Numbered from the stretch's first letter, positions 41,058-49,988 are shown. The stretch: 64,000 nucleotides of DNA from Tessaracoccus palaemonis (GCF_019316905.1 NZ_CP079216.1:310001-374000), one strand, 5' to 3'. Numbers and translations: made by a program. The notes: generated by a model from the sequence alone, not told the origin.

Positions 41058-42424
41058 CGCTCGAAGGCTGGGTCGGCGGCGGCCTTGTCGCTGAGGGCCT
41101 GCAGGTGCTCAGCCAGGGTCGCCGCGGTCAGGCTGCCGGAGAAGAAGCGGTTCCACAGAACGTTCTGCTGGGTGTTCAGCCCGTAGTAGGAAGGGAATCG
41201 CCACGTGAAGATGGCGTCGCCTGCGTCGGCGATCACGCGCGTCTGCGACGTCAGCGCCGACGAGGTGAGGTCGGCGGGCACGGAGCTGCGCACCACGGTG
41301 GGGGTCAGGTTCGCCCGGACGAAGCTCTCGGCAACCGGCAGCGACAACAGGGACCGCAGCAGCTCCTTGCCGCCCTCGGGATTGGCGGAGTTCGTCGGGA
41401 CGACGAAGGCCTCGGTGGGCGTGAGGTGCGCGGCGGCCGGAGGCAGCGCCGGTGATGAGGTGAGCGTCGGGACGGGCGAGACGGTCATCTCGAAGTCGGC
41501 GGCCGTGCGGCCCTCCATCTCGCGCGCGATCCAGGAGCCCGCCGGGTACAGCAGCGCCCGGTCCTGCTGAGACCACTGGGACTGGGCGGCGACGTGGCCC
41601 GCGCCTCCGTCGAGCACATAGCCCTCGGCGACGCAGGCCTCCAGCTGCGCGAGCACGCCCGTGACGGCGGGGTGGTGCCAGGCACCGTCGGCGAGGTTGT
41701 CGAGGGCGATCCTGACCTCGTGGCCGCCCTCCTTGATGGCCGACGTGATCGCCAACTCCTGGTAGTAGTCGGCCGAGTCCTCCCCGTAGACGAACAGGTA
41801 CGTGTCGCTCGACCTGGCCTCTTCGGCGAGCGCGAGCATCGTATCCCAGGTGGCCGGCATCGTCCACCCCTCGGCGGCGAACCGGGTTGCAGAATGCCAC
41901 AGGCCGTAGACGCTGAGCGCGTAGTTGATCGCCACCTGCTTCTGGCCGATGAGGCCGGGGGCGGTTGCGTTCTCGGTGAGGGTATCGCCCAGGACTGTGC
42001 CGTCGGCCGAGGCGGTCAGCAGGAGCGCGGTGAGGTCCTCGAAGTCGTCGACCATCGAGGCGAGCGGGAAGGCGCCGGGCCCGGAGTTGTCGAGCAGGTC
42101 CGGCGGGGTGCCCCCGTCGGCGAAGCGGTCGGCCAGCTCGCCGGACACGCTGGTCACGGGCGTGATCGTGACCGAGATCCCGGGGTACTGCGTGGCCAGA
42201 GCGTCGCCGGCCTCGCGGACGTAGTCCGTGCCGAAGGCCCCGTCGAAGACGGCGGCCTCGACCTCGAGGGAGTCGCCCGGCCGGGACGGGAACGCCGTCG
42301 GGGTCGCGCTGCCCGGAGACGGGACCGGGGTGGGGATGATGGGGTCGTCGGCGCAGCCCGAGAGCGCGGCGACAGCACCGACGCCGAGTCCCTGCAGGAC
42401 CCGACGTCGGCTGAGCGTCCCCAT
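41042..42424 (-). CDS. ABC transporter sugar-binding lipoprotein (Tat-type signal)
   Basis: 460 aa. Signal: SRRRVLQGLGVGAVAALSGC, with twin arginines and a lipobox Cys, pointing to Tat export and lipid anchoring. It is a family-1 extracellular solute-binding protein: PDLLDNSGPGAF, the RALLYPAGSWIAREM stretch (binding-site Trp) and TPTEAFVVPTNSANPEGGKELLRSLLS. Closest in pattern to N-acetylglucosamine/chitobiose binders. No permease or ATPase is adjacent, so it must work with proteins encoded elsewhere. Adjacent to lysC without obvious connection. Confidence 0.82.
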   Translation of the reverse strand: MGTLSRRRVLQGLGVGAVAALSGCADDPIIPTPVPSPGSATPTAFPSRPGDSLEVEAAVFDGAFGTDYVREAGDALATQYPGISVTITPVTSVSGELADRFADGGTPPDLLDNSGPGAFPLASMVDDFEDLTALLLTASADGTVLGDTLTENATAPGLIGQKQVAINYALSVYGLWHSATRFAAEGWTMPATWDTMLALAEEARSSDTYLFVYGEDSADYYQELAITSAIKEGGHEVRIALDNLADGAWHHPAVTGVLAQLEACVAEGYVLDGGAGHVAAQSQWSQQDRALLYPAGSWIAREMEGRTAADFEMTVSPVPTLTSSPALPPAAAHLTPTEAFVVPTNSANPEGGKELLRSLLSLPVAESFVRANLTPTVVRSSVPADLTSSALTSQTRVIADAGDAIFTWRFPSYYGLNTQQNVLWNRFFSGSLTAATLAEHLQALSDKAAADPAFERYTVS

Positions 42425-42435
42425 GTCGGGCCCTG

Positions 42436-43710
42436 TCAGCGCCCGGTGCCCGCGTAGACCGTGGCGGTCTCGTCGGCGTCGAGGCCGAAGGCGGTGTGGG
42501 CGGATCGGACGGCGGCCTCCACGTCGTGCAGGCCGACGATGACGGAGATGCGGATCTCGGAGGTGGAGATCATCTGGATGTTCACGCCAGCGGTGGCCAG
42601 GGACTCGAAGAACGTCGCGGACACGCCCGGGTGGGAGCGCATTCCGACGCCGACGACGGAGACCTTGCCGATCTGGTCGTCGTAGAGGAGCTCGTCGAAG
42701 CCGATCTCGGCCTTGACCGCGTCCAGCGCGGCGATGGCCTTGGCGCCGTCGCCGGAGGGGAGTGTGAAGGAGATGTCGGTCTTGGTGTCCGACAGGCGCG
42801 AGATGTTCTGGACGATCATGTCGATGTTCAGGTCCTGGTCAGCCACGGTCTTGAAGATCCGGGCGGCCTCGCCGACCTTGTCCGGCACGCCGACGACGGT
42901 GATCTTCGCCTCGCCGCGGTCGTGGGCGATGCCGCTGATGATGGCTTCTTCCATGGTGGGGTCCTTGTCGATCTCGTCCTGGTTTCGCAGCCAGGTGCCG
43001 GGCTTGTCACTGAAGGAGGAGCGGACGTGCACCGGCACGTTCTCGCGGCGCGCGTACTCGACGCAGCGCAGATGGAGGATCTTGGCGCCGGAGGCGGCCA
43101 GCTCCATCATGTCGTCGTAGCCGATCTGGTCGATGTGGCGCGCGCTCGGCACGATCCGGGGGTCGGCGGTGTAGACGCCGTCGACATCGGAGTAGATCTC
43201 GCAGTAGTCGGCGCCCAGCGAGGCGGCCAGCGCGACGGCGGTGGTGTCGGAGGCGCCGCGGCCCAGTGTCGTGACGTCCTTGGTGGTCTGCGACACTCCC
43301 TGGAAGCCTGCGACGATCGCGACCTTGCCCTCGTCGAGCGCCTTCTCGACGCGGCCGGGGGTGATGTCGATGATGCGCGCGTTGCCGTGCGTCGGGGTCG
43401 TCAGGACGCCGGCCTGCGAGCCGGTGTAGGACACGGCCTCGACGCCGAGGTCGGACAGGGCCATCGCCAGCAGCGCGGCCGACTGCCGCTCGCCGGTGGT
43501 CAGGAGCATGTCGAGCTCGCGCGACTTGGGTCTGGGGGACACCTTCAGCGCGAGATCCATCAGCTCATCCGTGGTGTCGCCCATGGCCGAGATGACGATG
43601 ATGACGTCGTTCCCTGCGCCGCGGGTGCGGGCGATCCGACGTGCGACACGCTTGATGGACTCGGCGTCCTCGACGGACGACCCGCCGAACTTCTGAACGA
43701 TGCGACCCAT
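42436..43710 (-). CDS. lysC: Aspartate kinase
   Basis: 424 aa, normal for actinobacteria. It phosphorylates aspartate at the start of the lysine, threonine, methionine and diaminopimelate branch. N-terminal [19 protein letters not shown], the [15 protein letters not shown] loop, [16 protein letters not shown] and [15 protein letters not shown]. Two ACT regulatory domains follow ([17 protein letters not shown] and [19 protein letters not shown]). ATG 43710 has AGGAGGTGG upstream. The usual asd neighbour is not downstream. In related species an internal start in the ACT region gives a beta subunit; not tested here. Confidence 0.95.
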   Translation of the reverse strand: MGRIVQKFGGSSVEDAESIKRVARRIARTRGAGNDVIIVISAMGDTTDELMDLALKVSPRPKSRELDMLLTTGERQSAALLAMALSDLGVEAVSYTGSQAGVLTTPTHGNARIIDITPGRVEKALDEGKVAIVAGFQGVSQTTKDVTTLGRGASDTTAVALAASLGADYCEIYSDVDGVYTADPRIVPSARHIDQIGYDDMMELAASGAKILHLRCVEYARRENVPVHVRSSFSDKPGTWLRNQDEIDKDPTMEEAIISGIAHDRGEAKITVVGVPDKVGEAARIFKTVADQDLNIDMIVQNISRLSDTKTDISFTLPSGDGAKAIAALDAVKAEIGFDELLYDDQIGKVSVVGVGMRSHPGVSATFFESLATAGVNIQMISTSEIRISVIVGLHDVEAAVRSAHTAFGLDADETATVYAGTGR

Positions 43711-43919
43711 GCGCAACCACCTCCTGGTCAACCTCGTCGAGTCTAGTTGCCCGGTGCGGACGCCGCGACCATGCCAGCGCGCCTTGGACGCGGTGGTCGG
43801 GGTCGCCGTCGTCCTGCCCGGACCCCAGCCCACCCCGTTGTCGATGCGTCGCAGGTCGCCACTCCAGGATCCAGCCCACACCGTCGTCGATGCGTCGTCC
43901 CGGTCCCGCGCCGCTCCCG

Positions 43920-44144
43920 AAAATCGTTCAGTGGTCGATTCTCCCCGGTCCGGTCACGACTTTCGCCCACTGCCTGGCCGTTGGTGGCCGGAGTCTCGCT
44001 GCGAAAAGCGGGCAGTGGTCGATTCTCCCTGGTCCAGTGACGACTTTCGCCCACTGCCTGGCGACGATGTTGGATCGGTGGCTGCGAAAAGCGGGAAGTG
44101 GTCGATTCTCCCCGGTCCGGTGACGAGAATCGCCCACCGCCTGG
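43920..44144. repeat. Family D palindromic repeats, three copies
   Basis: Copies at 43920-43979, 44002-44062 and 44084-44144 share CAGTGGTCGATTCTCC, CCGGTCCGGTGACGA and GCCCACTGCCTGGC. Core CGATTCTC...GAGAATCG is a hairpin in the third. Fills most of the gene-free 43711-44150; the rest is the lysC promoter region. Confidence 0.8.
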
Positions 44145-44150
44145 CTAGGG

Positions 44151-44492
44151 TCAGCCTTTCTCGCGCTCGGAGAGGACCTTGCGGTGCGTCTCACGCTCGT
44201 CGACGAGCCACGACGGCGGGTCGGCGAGCAGTGCGCCGATCTCGTCGGCGGTCATTGCGTCGGCGACGCCAGCGCGGGCGAGGCCGGAGCGGGAGATGCC
44301 CAGCTTGGCCGCGACGACGTCGCGGGGGAACGGGCCGTTCTTCCTCAGCTCCACCAGCCACGCAGGCGGATCGGCGCGCAGCTCGTCGAGCGCCTCCCGC
44401 GTGATCGGCGAGTTGCGGAACTCCTCCGGGGCGGCGGGCAGGTAGATGCCCAGTTTGTTGGCTGCCGTGATCGGCTTCATGGTCTGGCTCAC
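44151..44492 (-). CDS. DUF5997 family protein
   Basis: 113 aa, soluble and helical: MKPITAANKLGIYLPAAPEEF, NSPITREALDELRADPPAWL, then a second copy-like block NGPFPRDVVAAKLGISRSGLARAGV (HTH-like) and MTADEIGALLADPPSWL. The duplicated 'DPPxWL' suggests two related halves. Conserved in actinobacteria next to a LysR-substrate-domain protein, as here (divergent neighbour at 44598). Function unknown. Confidence 0.85.
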   Translation of the reverse strand: MSQTMKPITAANKLGIYLPAAPEEFRNSPITREALDELRADPPAWLVELRKNGPFPRDVVAAKLGISRSGLARAGVADAMTADEIGALLADPPSWLVDERETHRKVLSEREKG

Positions 44493-44554
44493 CGGGCAAG
44501 CCTAACCCGGTACCATGCGGCAGTCCGTCCGCGGTGGTCGGCCGAAAGGTGCGA

Positions 44555-44612
44555 GGCGGTGGGCGCTTTTCGTCGTCGGACCGGGGAGAATCGACCAATG
44601 ACCGATTTTCGT
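44555..44612. repeat. Family D repeat, inverted copy overlapping a start codon
   Basis: GGTGGGCGCTTTTCGTCG, ACCGGGGAGAATCGACCAAT and GACCGATTTTCG; the ATG at 44598 of the LysR-like gene lies within it. Confidence 0.7.
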
Positions 44613-45440
44613 GAGGGTGCCGGACGCGGTGACAAGGCTGTTCCCGAGGGGGGCTCCGGCTCCGCCGGCGACGAGGGAGGCGCCCGTCCCGTCGTCGACG
44701 ACTGGGCTCTGGGCGGGTCGGCCCGGCCGGCCGGGTCCGGGCTGCGGGTCGGCTACGTGCCCGGCGTGATCCTGACGAAGTGGCGGCGCACCTGGGCGGA
44801 GCGGTTCCCCGACGTCCCGTTGGAGGCCGTCGGGGTCGAGGAGAGCGAGGTGAGGCGCGCTCTGTCCGACGGCGTCGTCGACCTGTGCTTCGTGCGGCTG
44901 CCCGTCGAGCCCGACGGCCTCCACCTCATCCAGCTGTACGAGGAGCAGCCCGTCGTGTGGGTCGCCAAGGAGCACGCGATTGCCGCCGTCGACGAGGTGA
45001 GTGTCGCCGACCTCGCCGACGAGGAGGTCCTCACGGACGTCTCGGCGGTCAACATCGACAGGGTCGTGGCCGAGGTGGCTGTGCTGCGGGTGCCGTTGTC
45101 CGTCGCCCGGTCGAACAACCGTCGCGATCTGGTACACCGCCCCGTCGTCGATGCTCCGACCACCACCGTCGCGCTGGCCTGGCCCCGAGACGTCGACAGC
45201 GACCTGATCCAGGAGTTCATCGGCGTGGTGCGCGGCCGATCGGTCAACAGCTCTCGGTCGGCGCGGGAGCGAGCCGACCGTGATGGCGGGGCCGCGGGAG
45301 ATGGGGCGCGGAAGCGGGATGGCGAAGGGGCACAGCGAGACGGGTCTCGGAAGCGAGACGCCCGCGGGGCCGGGAAGCAGCCCGCGTCGCGGAAGCCCCG
45401 GAAGCCTGCCCCGCGGGGTGGCCGCGGTCGCCGTCGCTGA
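44598..45440 (+). CDS. LysR substrate-binding-domain protein without HTH
   Basis: 280 aa. The periplasmic-binding-like effector domain of LysR regulators is present (LRVGYVPGVILTKWRRTW, VDLCFVRLPVEPDGLHLIQLYEEQPVVWVAKEHAI), but no N-terminal winged helix. The C-terminal 60 residues are Arg/Gly/Lys-rich and disordered, possibly nucleic-acid binding. The annotated start lies in a family D repeat, so the first ~45 residues are low-confidence. Divergent from DUF5997; the pair is conserved in actinobacteria and may act together. Confidence 0.75.
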   Translation: MTDFREGAGRGDKAVPEGGSGSAGDEGGARPVVDDWALGGSARPAGSGLRVGYVPGVILTKWRRTWAERFPDVPLEAVGVEESEVRRALSDGVVDLCFVRLPVEPDGLHLIQLYEEQPVVWVAKEHAIAAVDEVSVADLADEEVLTDVSAVNIDRVVAEVAVLRVPLSVARSNNRRDLVHRPVVDAPTTTVALAWPRDVDSDLIQEFIGVVRGRSVNSSRSARERADRDGGAAGDGARKRDGEGAQRDGSRKRDARGAGKQPASRKPRKPAPRGGRGRRR

Positions 45441-45510
45441 TCCGCTCAGACCCGCCCCGCGGGCACGGGAGCTGCGTCGGCCCCTCCCGTCGAGAGGCCC
45501 CTCCCCGCGA

Positions 45511-45606
45511 CCCCAACGAAAAATCCCGGGCGCCAACGGTATGCACGGACGCCAACGATATTCGCGCGAGTATCGTTGGCGTCCGCGTATTTCGTTGGCG
45601 TCTGCG
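45511..45606. repeat. Family B repeat cluster, second copy
   Basis: GCGCCAACGGTATGCACGG and GACGCCAACGATATTCGCG then inverted TATCGTTGGCGTCCGCG and TTTCGTTGGCGTCTGCG. Same order as 31011-31110. Confidence 0.7.
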
Positions 45607-45704
45607 GGAGTGGGGACCCCGGGCTGGGAATCGGGTGGACGACGGGGGTGACGGGGACTGTCGGGAGTGTTGGCCGCTGGGCCACGGCCGCGCGACCCGG
45701 AGGG

Positions 45705-45710
45705 TAACGT
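45705..45710 (+). promoter_or_regulatory. -10 hexamer TAACGT, leaderless start
   Basis: TAACGT, CGACGGC, GTG 45718. Confidence 0.45.
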
Positions 45711-45717
45711 CGACGGC

Positions 45718-46902
45718 GTGAGCGAGCTTCCTGTGCTGACCCCCGAAGAGCAACGAGTCCTCGGCTGCCTCCTGGAGAAGGAGGTGACGGTCCCGGCGAG
45801 TTACCCGCTGACCCTGAACGCGCTGCGCACCGCGTGCAACCAGACCAGCTCCCGGACACCCGTCGTCGACTACGACGAGCGCACCATCCAGGACGCGATG
45901 CGCGGGCTCAAGGAGAAGTCGCTGGGTCGCGTGACGTGGATGGACTACGGGCGGCGCACGCTCAAGTACGCGCAGTCCGCGACGCAGGAGCTCGACCTGG
46001 CCGACGACGAGCGGGCGCTGCTGACCGTGCTCCTGCTCCGTGGCCCGCAGGCGCCGGGTGAACTGAAGACCCGCACCGACCGCCTTTTCGGGTTCGCAGA
46101 CCGAGAGGCCGTCGAGGAGTGCCTGGCAAGGATGGCGGCACGCGCACTACCGCTGGTGAGCGAACTCGGCCGCAGGCCCGGGCAGCAGGACTCGCGCTGG
46201 GCGCACCTGCTCGGCCGAGCCCCCTCAGCGGTGGCCGACGGCTCGGTCGTCGTCGAGCGTGAGGGGATTCTGTCCGCCGGCCCGCCGGCCCGCGACCGCG
46301 CGTTGGACGAGGCGTTCGAGGTGCTCGCCGACGAGTACGCCGACGAGCGTGAGCTGGCGCTGGCGCAGGCCCCGTTCGAATGGTGGCTGCTCACCCGCGC
46401 GGTCGAACTGGCCGACGGAGCCCCCGTCGCCGACGTCGGCTGTGGGGCGGGCGCGGTGGCGTCGTACCTGGCCGACATCGGCGCCGACGTGACCGGCTTC
46501 GACCGCGTCCCCGCCCAGGTGCAGCTCGCCCGTCGTCGCCACCCGGACGTGCTGTTCGAGGAGGGCGACCTGCGTCGCCTGCTCCGGCCCGCCACGGCCG
46601 CCGGCTGGGGCGCCGTCGTCGCGTGGGACGTGCTGAACCACTATGCACCCAGCGAGTTGCCCGCCGTACTTGCGTCGCTGGTCGCGCCGTTGACGGTCGG
46701 CGGGGTGCTGGTCGTGGCCGTCGAGACAGGGGCGTCGTCGAAGACGACGAGAGTACTCGGCGGCGTCGAGGTGCCGTGGGTGCAGCACGACCCCTCGCAG
46801 CTTCGCGGGCTGTTCGCTGCGGCGGGGCTGGGCGACATCGAGGCGTACCACGTGCTTGTTGAGGGCGACGACCGGCTGTACCTGCTCGGTCGTCGCGGCT
46901 GA
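45718..46902 (+). CDS. DUF480 (UPF0502) domain fused to class I SAM methyltransferase
   Basis: 394 aa. Residues 1-170 are DUF480, two winged-helix-like modules: LTPEEQRVLGCLLEKEVTVP, YPLTLNALRTACNQTSSR, then LLLRGPQAPGELKTRTDRL. Residues about 205-390 are a Rossmann methyltransferase: VADVGCGAGAVASYLADIGADVTGFD (SAM-binding motif I), VVAWDVLNHYAPSELPAVL. DUF480 usually stands alone, as in E. coli YceH; here it is joined to an enzyme. GTG 45718 gives the standard DUF480 N-terminus. Substrate unknown. Confidence 0.82.
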   Translation: MSELPVLTPEEQRVLGCLLEKEVTVPASYPLTLNALRTACNQTSSRTPVVDYDERTIQDAMRGLKEKSLGRVTWMDYGRRTLKYAQSATQELDLADDERALLTVLLLRGPQAPGELKTRTDRLFGFADREAVEECLARMAARALPLVSELGRRPGQQDSRWAHLLGRAPSAVADGSVVVEREGILSAGPPARDRALDEAFEVLADEYADERELALAQAPFEWWLLTRAVELADGAPVADVGCGAGAVASYLADIGADVTGFDRVPAQVQLARRRHPDVLFEEGDLRRLLRPATAAGWGAVVAWDVLNHYAPSELPAVLASLVAPLTVGGVLVVAVETGASSKTTRVLGGVEVPWVQHDPSQLRGLFAAAGLGDIEAYHVLVEGDDRLYLLGRRG

Positions 46903-46992
46903 CCTCCGCTCCTGCGGGGGTGGCGGACAGGTCGGAACGCCTGCCTGGCCAGAGTTGGTGCCGCTGCTGCTTCTGCTGGGTGGTCGTCGCGA

Positions 46993-47052
46993 CCAGGCAG
47001 TGGGCGATTCTCGTCACCGGACCGGGGAGAATCGACCACTGAACGATTTTCG
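46993..47052. repeat. Family D repeat, inverted copy
   Basis: CCAGGCAGTGGGCGATTCTC, CACCGGACCGG, GAGAATCGACCACTGAACG. Clearest copy: AGTGGGCGATTCTC pairs with GAGAATCGACCACT. Confidence 0.75.
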
Positions 47053-47163
47053 GGTGGGGGTGGGCGGCCAGCACCGCAGCAGTACCGCAGCAGTAGGGGT
47101 GAGGTGGCCGGGACGCTTCGCGATGTCTGGAACAAACCCGGGTCAAAGGTGGATTGGGCCGGA

Positions 47164-47169
47164 TAGGCT
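47164..47169 (+). promoter_or_regulatory. -10 hexamer TAGGCT, leaderless start
   Basis: TAGGCT, CGGAGT, ATG 47176. Confidence 0.5.
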
Positions 47170-47175
47170 CGGAGT

Positions 47176-48171
47176 ATGAGCACCGTGCGCTGGGGAATCG
47201 TTGGGACCGGTGAGATCGCACACGCGGTGGCCGGTGACTTCCAGTTCGTGCCCGAGGCCGAACTTGCGGCCGTCGCGTCGCGCACACAGGACAAGGCCGA
47301 CCAGTTCGCAGCCCGGTTCGCCGTACCGAGGGCCTACGGCAGCTACCGGGAGCTGCTCGAGGCGCCCGACATCGACGTCGTCTACATCGCCACACCGCAT
47401 CCGATGCACCGCGACATCGCGCTCGCGGCCATCGCGAACGGCAAGTCCGTCCTCGTCGAGAAGGCATTCACCGCCACGCAGGCGGGGGCAAAGGCGGTCG
47501 TCGATGCGGCGAGGGCGGGTGGCGTGTTCTGCATGGAGGCCATGTGGACACGGTTCCAGCCTGTCGTCGCGGCGGCCCGCGAGGTCGTCGCCTGGGGACG
47601 GATCGGGGACGTGATCGCCGTGCAGGGCGACCTCTACGCCCAGCGCGACTTCGAGCCCGGCCATCGACTCTTCGAGAAGGACCTCGGCGGCGGCGCGATC
47701 CTCGACCTCGGGGTCTACGTCGTGAACTTCGCGCAGGCGTTCCTCGGCGACGTCAAGGCGATCGATTGCATGACCCGCCTCTATGGCACCGGCGTCGAGA
47801 AGGCAGCCAGCATCAATCTGACGCACAGCGCGGGAGGGCTCTCGTCGCTGACCTGCGGTTTCGACGGGCCCGGGCCCGGGAGGATGTCGGTCATCGGGAC
47901 GAAGGGGTGGATCGAGGTGGAACCCCGGTTCCACCATCCGACGAAGATCTCCATCCACCGCGCCGGGGTGCTGCCGCGGATCATCGAGGCCCGACCGATG
48001 GGGCGTGGCTACAGCCACGAGATCGCCGAGGTGACAGCCTGCATCGACGAGGGCCTCACCGAGTCGACCATCATGCCGCTGCAGGACACCCTTGAGGTCA
48101 TGCGCGTGCTGGAGACCTGCCTGCGGCAGTCGGGCATCTACCACCACGAGGCGCACGTCGCGCTGGCCTGA
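47176..48171 (+). CDS. Gfo/Idh/MocA family oxidoreductase
   Basis: 331 aa. N-terminal Rossmann fold WGIVGTGEIAHAVAGDF, then VYIATPHPMHRDIALAAIANGKSVLVEKAFT containing the catalytic EK(x) Lys, and the C-terminal alpha/beta substrate domain beginning near GRIGDVIAVQGDLY with GGAILDLGVYVVNFAQAFLG. NAD(P)-dependent sugar or trans-dihydrodiol dehydrogenase type; substrate unknown. Leaderless start. Single gene with repeats on both sides. Confidence 0.92.
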   Translation: MSTVRWGIVGTGEIAHAVAGDFQFVPEAELAAVASRTQDKADQFAARFAVPRAYGSYRELLEAPDIDVVYIATPHPMHRDIALAAIANGKSVLVEKAFTATQAGAKAVVDAARAGGVFCMEAMWTRFQPVVAAAREVVAWGRIGDVIAVQGDLYAQRDFEPGHRLFEKDLGGGAILDLGVYVVNFAQAFLGDVKAIDCMTRLYGTGVEKAASINLTHSAGGLSSLTCGFDGPGPGRMSVIGTKGWIEVEPRFHHPTKISIHRAGVLPRIIEARPMGRGYSHEIAEVTACIDEGLTESTIMPLQDTLEVMRVLETCLRQSGIYHHEAHVALA

Positions 48172-48249
48172 CCCGTCGGCCGCGTCGCGTCGGGTCGCTC
48201 GTCGTCGGATACCTGATCTCGTTGAGCGTGTCGGCGCGTGGTCTTTCGC

Positions 48250-48318
48250 GCACAACTGTGGCCAGAGCCGCAGCACGCGCGCATATGGGGAGTGCTTCGG
48301 CCCTGGCCACAGTTGTGC
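48250..48318. repeat. Family C 69-bp hairpin repeat, copy 2
   Basis: GCACAACTGTGGCC / GGCCACAGTTGTGC ends, 41-bp centre sharing AGCAC, CATA and AGTGC blocks with copy 1. Confidence 0.7.
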
Positions 48319-48336
48319 ACAGGGAGGGTTGGTCCC

Positions 48337-48430
48337 TTCGCTGCGCTCAGGGCGCTTCGACAAGCTCAGCGAACCGGGTTCGGCTCAGCGATCCGGGTTC
48401 GGCTCAGCGAATCGGGGTTGGCTCGGCGGT
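48337..48430. repeat. Family A repeat fragment with ~20-bp tandem iterations
   Basis: GCTTCGACAAGCTCAGCGA followed by three GGGTTCGGCTCAGCGA-type iterations. With the family C copy it fills the gap 48172-48467. Confidence 0.6.
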
Positions 48431-48467
48431 CGGGGGCTGGGTCGCCGACTCGGCCACCAGCAACTGC

Positions 48468-48510
48468 AGACGCCACCCTTCTTGACCGACGCTACCTTTC
48501 GCGACACATG
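48468..48510. repeat. Left arm of palindromic repeat split by the IS
   Basis: CAGACGCCACCC here is the exact complement of GGGTGGCGTCTG at 50027-50038, and CTTGACCGACGCTACC resembles the inverse of the tandem units there. The two arms were joined before the IS insertion. Confidence 0.6.
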
Positions 48511-49948
48511 GGTCAAGTCCCGTGGTGTGGTGTCATTCCGTTGCTTCCTGTTGGTGGGTGATGGTCAGGCGGTGAGGTAGAGCTCGTGGTGGGCGGGTTC
48601 GGTGTGTTCGTGGAGGGTGTGGACGAGTTTGCGCATGGAGATGTCGGAGAAGTAGCGGCGTTCGCCGTAAGACCATTCCTCGTGCTGCTCCTGGAGGACG
48701 GCGCCGATGAGGCGGGTCACGGAGTCGCGGTCGGGGAAGATCTGGACGACGTCGGCGCGTCGTTTGATCTCCCGGTTGAGGCGCTCGATGGGGTTGTTCG
48801 ACCAGACCTTTTGCCAGTGCTCGCGCGGCAGCGTCGCGAACCCGGTCAGGTCCGCTTCGGCGGCCTCGAGCATCGCGGTGACCTCGGGAAACGCGGAGCG
48901 GAGGCTGTCGGTGACGGCCTTGTATTGCGCGATCACGGTTTGGGTCGTGGTCTGCGCGAAGATCGTGGAGATCAGCGCGTTGACCGGTTTCGAGTGGGCC
49001 GATCCGAGGCGTTGAGTTACGTTGCGGGCGAAGTGGACCCGGCATCTCTGCCACCCCGCTCCGGGCAGGATCGCTTTCACTGCCGCTTTCAGTCCGGCGT
49101 GCGCGTCGCTGGTGACCAGGGTCACCCCGAGCGGGTCCGCATCGGTGGCGACCTTGAGGCCACGGTCGCGCAGCGAGCGGAGGAACTCGGTCCAGAAGTC
49201 GGTGGTCTCCGCGTCACCGAGCGCCATCCCGAGGATCTCGCGTCGGCCCTCACCAGAGACTCCGGTCGCGACGACCAGTGCTTGGGAGACGACCCGGCCG
49301 CGGTGGCGGACGTCGAGGTAGGTGGCGTCGAGGAACAGGTACGGGAACCAGGTGTGATCGAGTCTGCGGTGCAGGAACTCGTGGACTGCCTCGTCGATCT
49401 CGCCGCAGATCCGCGACACCGTCGAGCGGGAGATGCCGGTGTCGTTGCCGAGCGCACGGATCAGGTGCTCGACCTTCCGGGTCGAGACCCCGTCGATCCA
49501 GGCCTGGCAGATCACCGCGTAGAGGGCCTTATCGACCCGCCGCCGCGGGTGCAACAGAGACGGGAAGAACGACCCTTCCCGCAGCTTCGGGATCTGCAGG
49601 TCGACCTCCCCGGCCGGGGTCGCGAGGACCTTCGGGCGCGTGCCGTTGCGGCGGGTGGTCCGTTCCGGGGTGCGCTCGTAACGGGCGGCGCCGATCTTCG
49701 CGGTCGCTTCCGCGTCGACAAGGTCTTGCAGGCCGGCCTGCAGCATCCGGCGGAACACGTCCTGATGCGCGAGGTCGGGATCGGCGAGAACTTCACCGAT
49801 CAGGGTCGAAAGGGCAGACTGGTACTGGGTCATCGTGGGATCTCTGCTTTGCTTCTTGCCGGAAACAACTGGTCATCCCACGATGGCCCTTCAACGTCCA
49901 CGACGACGAGAACCCCCACAGGATTGACACCACGCTATGGGACTCACC
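48511..49948 (-). mobile_element. IS256-family insertion sequence, apparently intact
   Basis: 1438 bp. Imperfect terminal inverted repeats: left GGTCAAGTCCCGTGGTGTGG..., right (reverse) GGTGAGTCCCATAGCGTGG..., about 22 of 29 matched. Flanked by direct repeats CGACACATG (48502-48510 and 49949-49957), matching the 8-9 bp duplications of this family. One transposase gene fills it. The duplication being exact points to recent insertion. Confidence 0.85.
48565..49833 (-). CDS. IS256 family transposase
   Basis: 422-aa DDE transposase, full length. Catalytic Asp169 (FLDATYLDV), Asp243 (TSDAHAGLK) and Glu350 (NNPIERLNREIKRR) are intact. N-terminal HTH region LQAGLQDLVDAEATAKIGA, zinc-like C(x)8H between the second Asp and Glu (QRCRVHFARNV). 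Start ATG 49833 inside the terminal repeats. No frameshift, so the element may be active. Confidence 0.95.
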   Translation of the reverse strand: MTQYQSALSTLIGEVLADPDLAHQDVFRRMLQAGLQDLVDAEATAKIGAARYERTPERTTRRNGTRPKVLATPAGEVDLQIPKLREGSFFPSLLHPRRRVDKALYAVICQAWIDGVSTRKVEHLIRALGNDTGISRSTVSRICGEIDEAVHEFLHRRLDHTWFPYLFLDATYLDVRHRGRVVSQALVVATGVSGEGRREILGMALGDAETTDFWTEFLRSLRDRGLKVATDADPLGVTLVTSDAHAGLKAAVKAILPGAGWQRCRVHFARNVTQRLGSAHSKPVNALISTIFAQTTTQTVIAQYKAVTDSLRSAFPEVTAMLEAAEADLTGFATLPREHWQKVWSNNPIERLNREIKRRADVVQIFPDRDSVTRLIGAVLQEQHEEWSYGERRYFSDISMRKLVHTLHEHTEPAHHELYLTA

Positions 49949-49951
49949 CGA

Positions 49952-49981
49952 CACATGCCACCGCCATGGCGGTGGCATGTG
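49952..49981. repeat. Perfect 30-bp palindrome at IS target
   Basis: The arms read CACATGCCACCGCC outward from a CATG-centred axis; the target duplication overlaps its left edge. Restored without the IS, it is the tip of a larger hairpin whose outer arms are 48468-48497 and 49989-50038. Confidence 0.6.
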
Positions 49982-49988
49982 CTGAAAC

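Noticed and set aside
43920-44144. Possible CRISPR array (three similar repeats)
   Set aside because: Repeats are ~60 bp and palindromic, interval sequences are of unequal length and resemble flanks of the repeats, and no cas genes are present.
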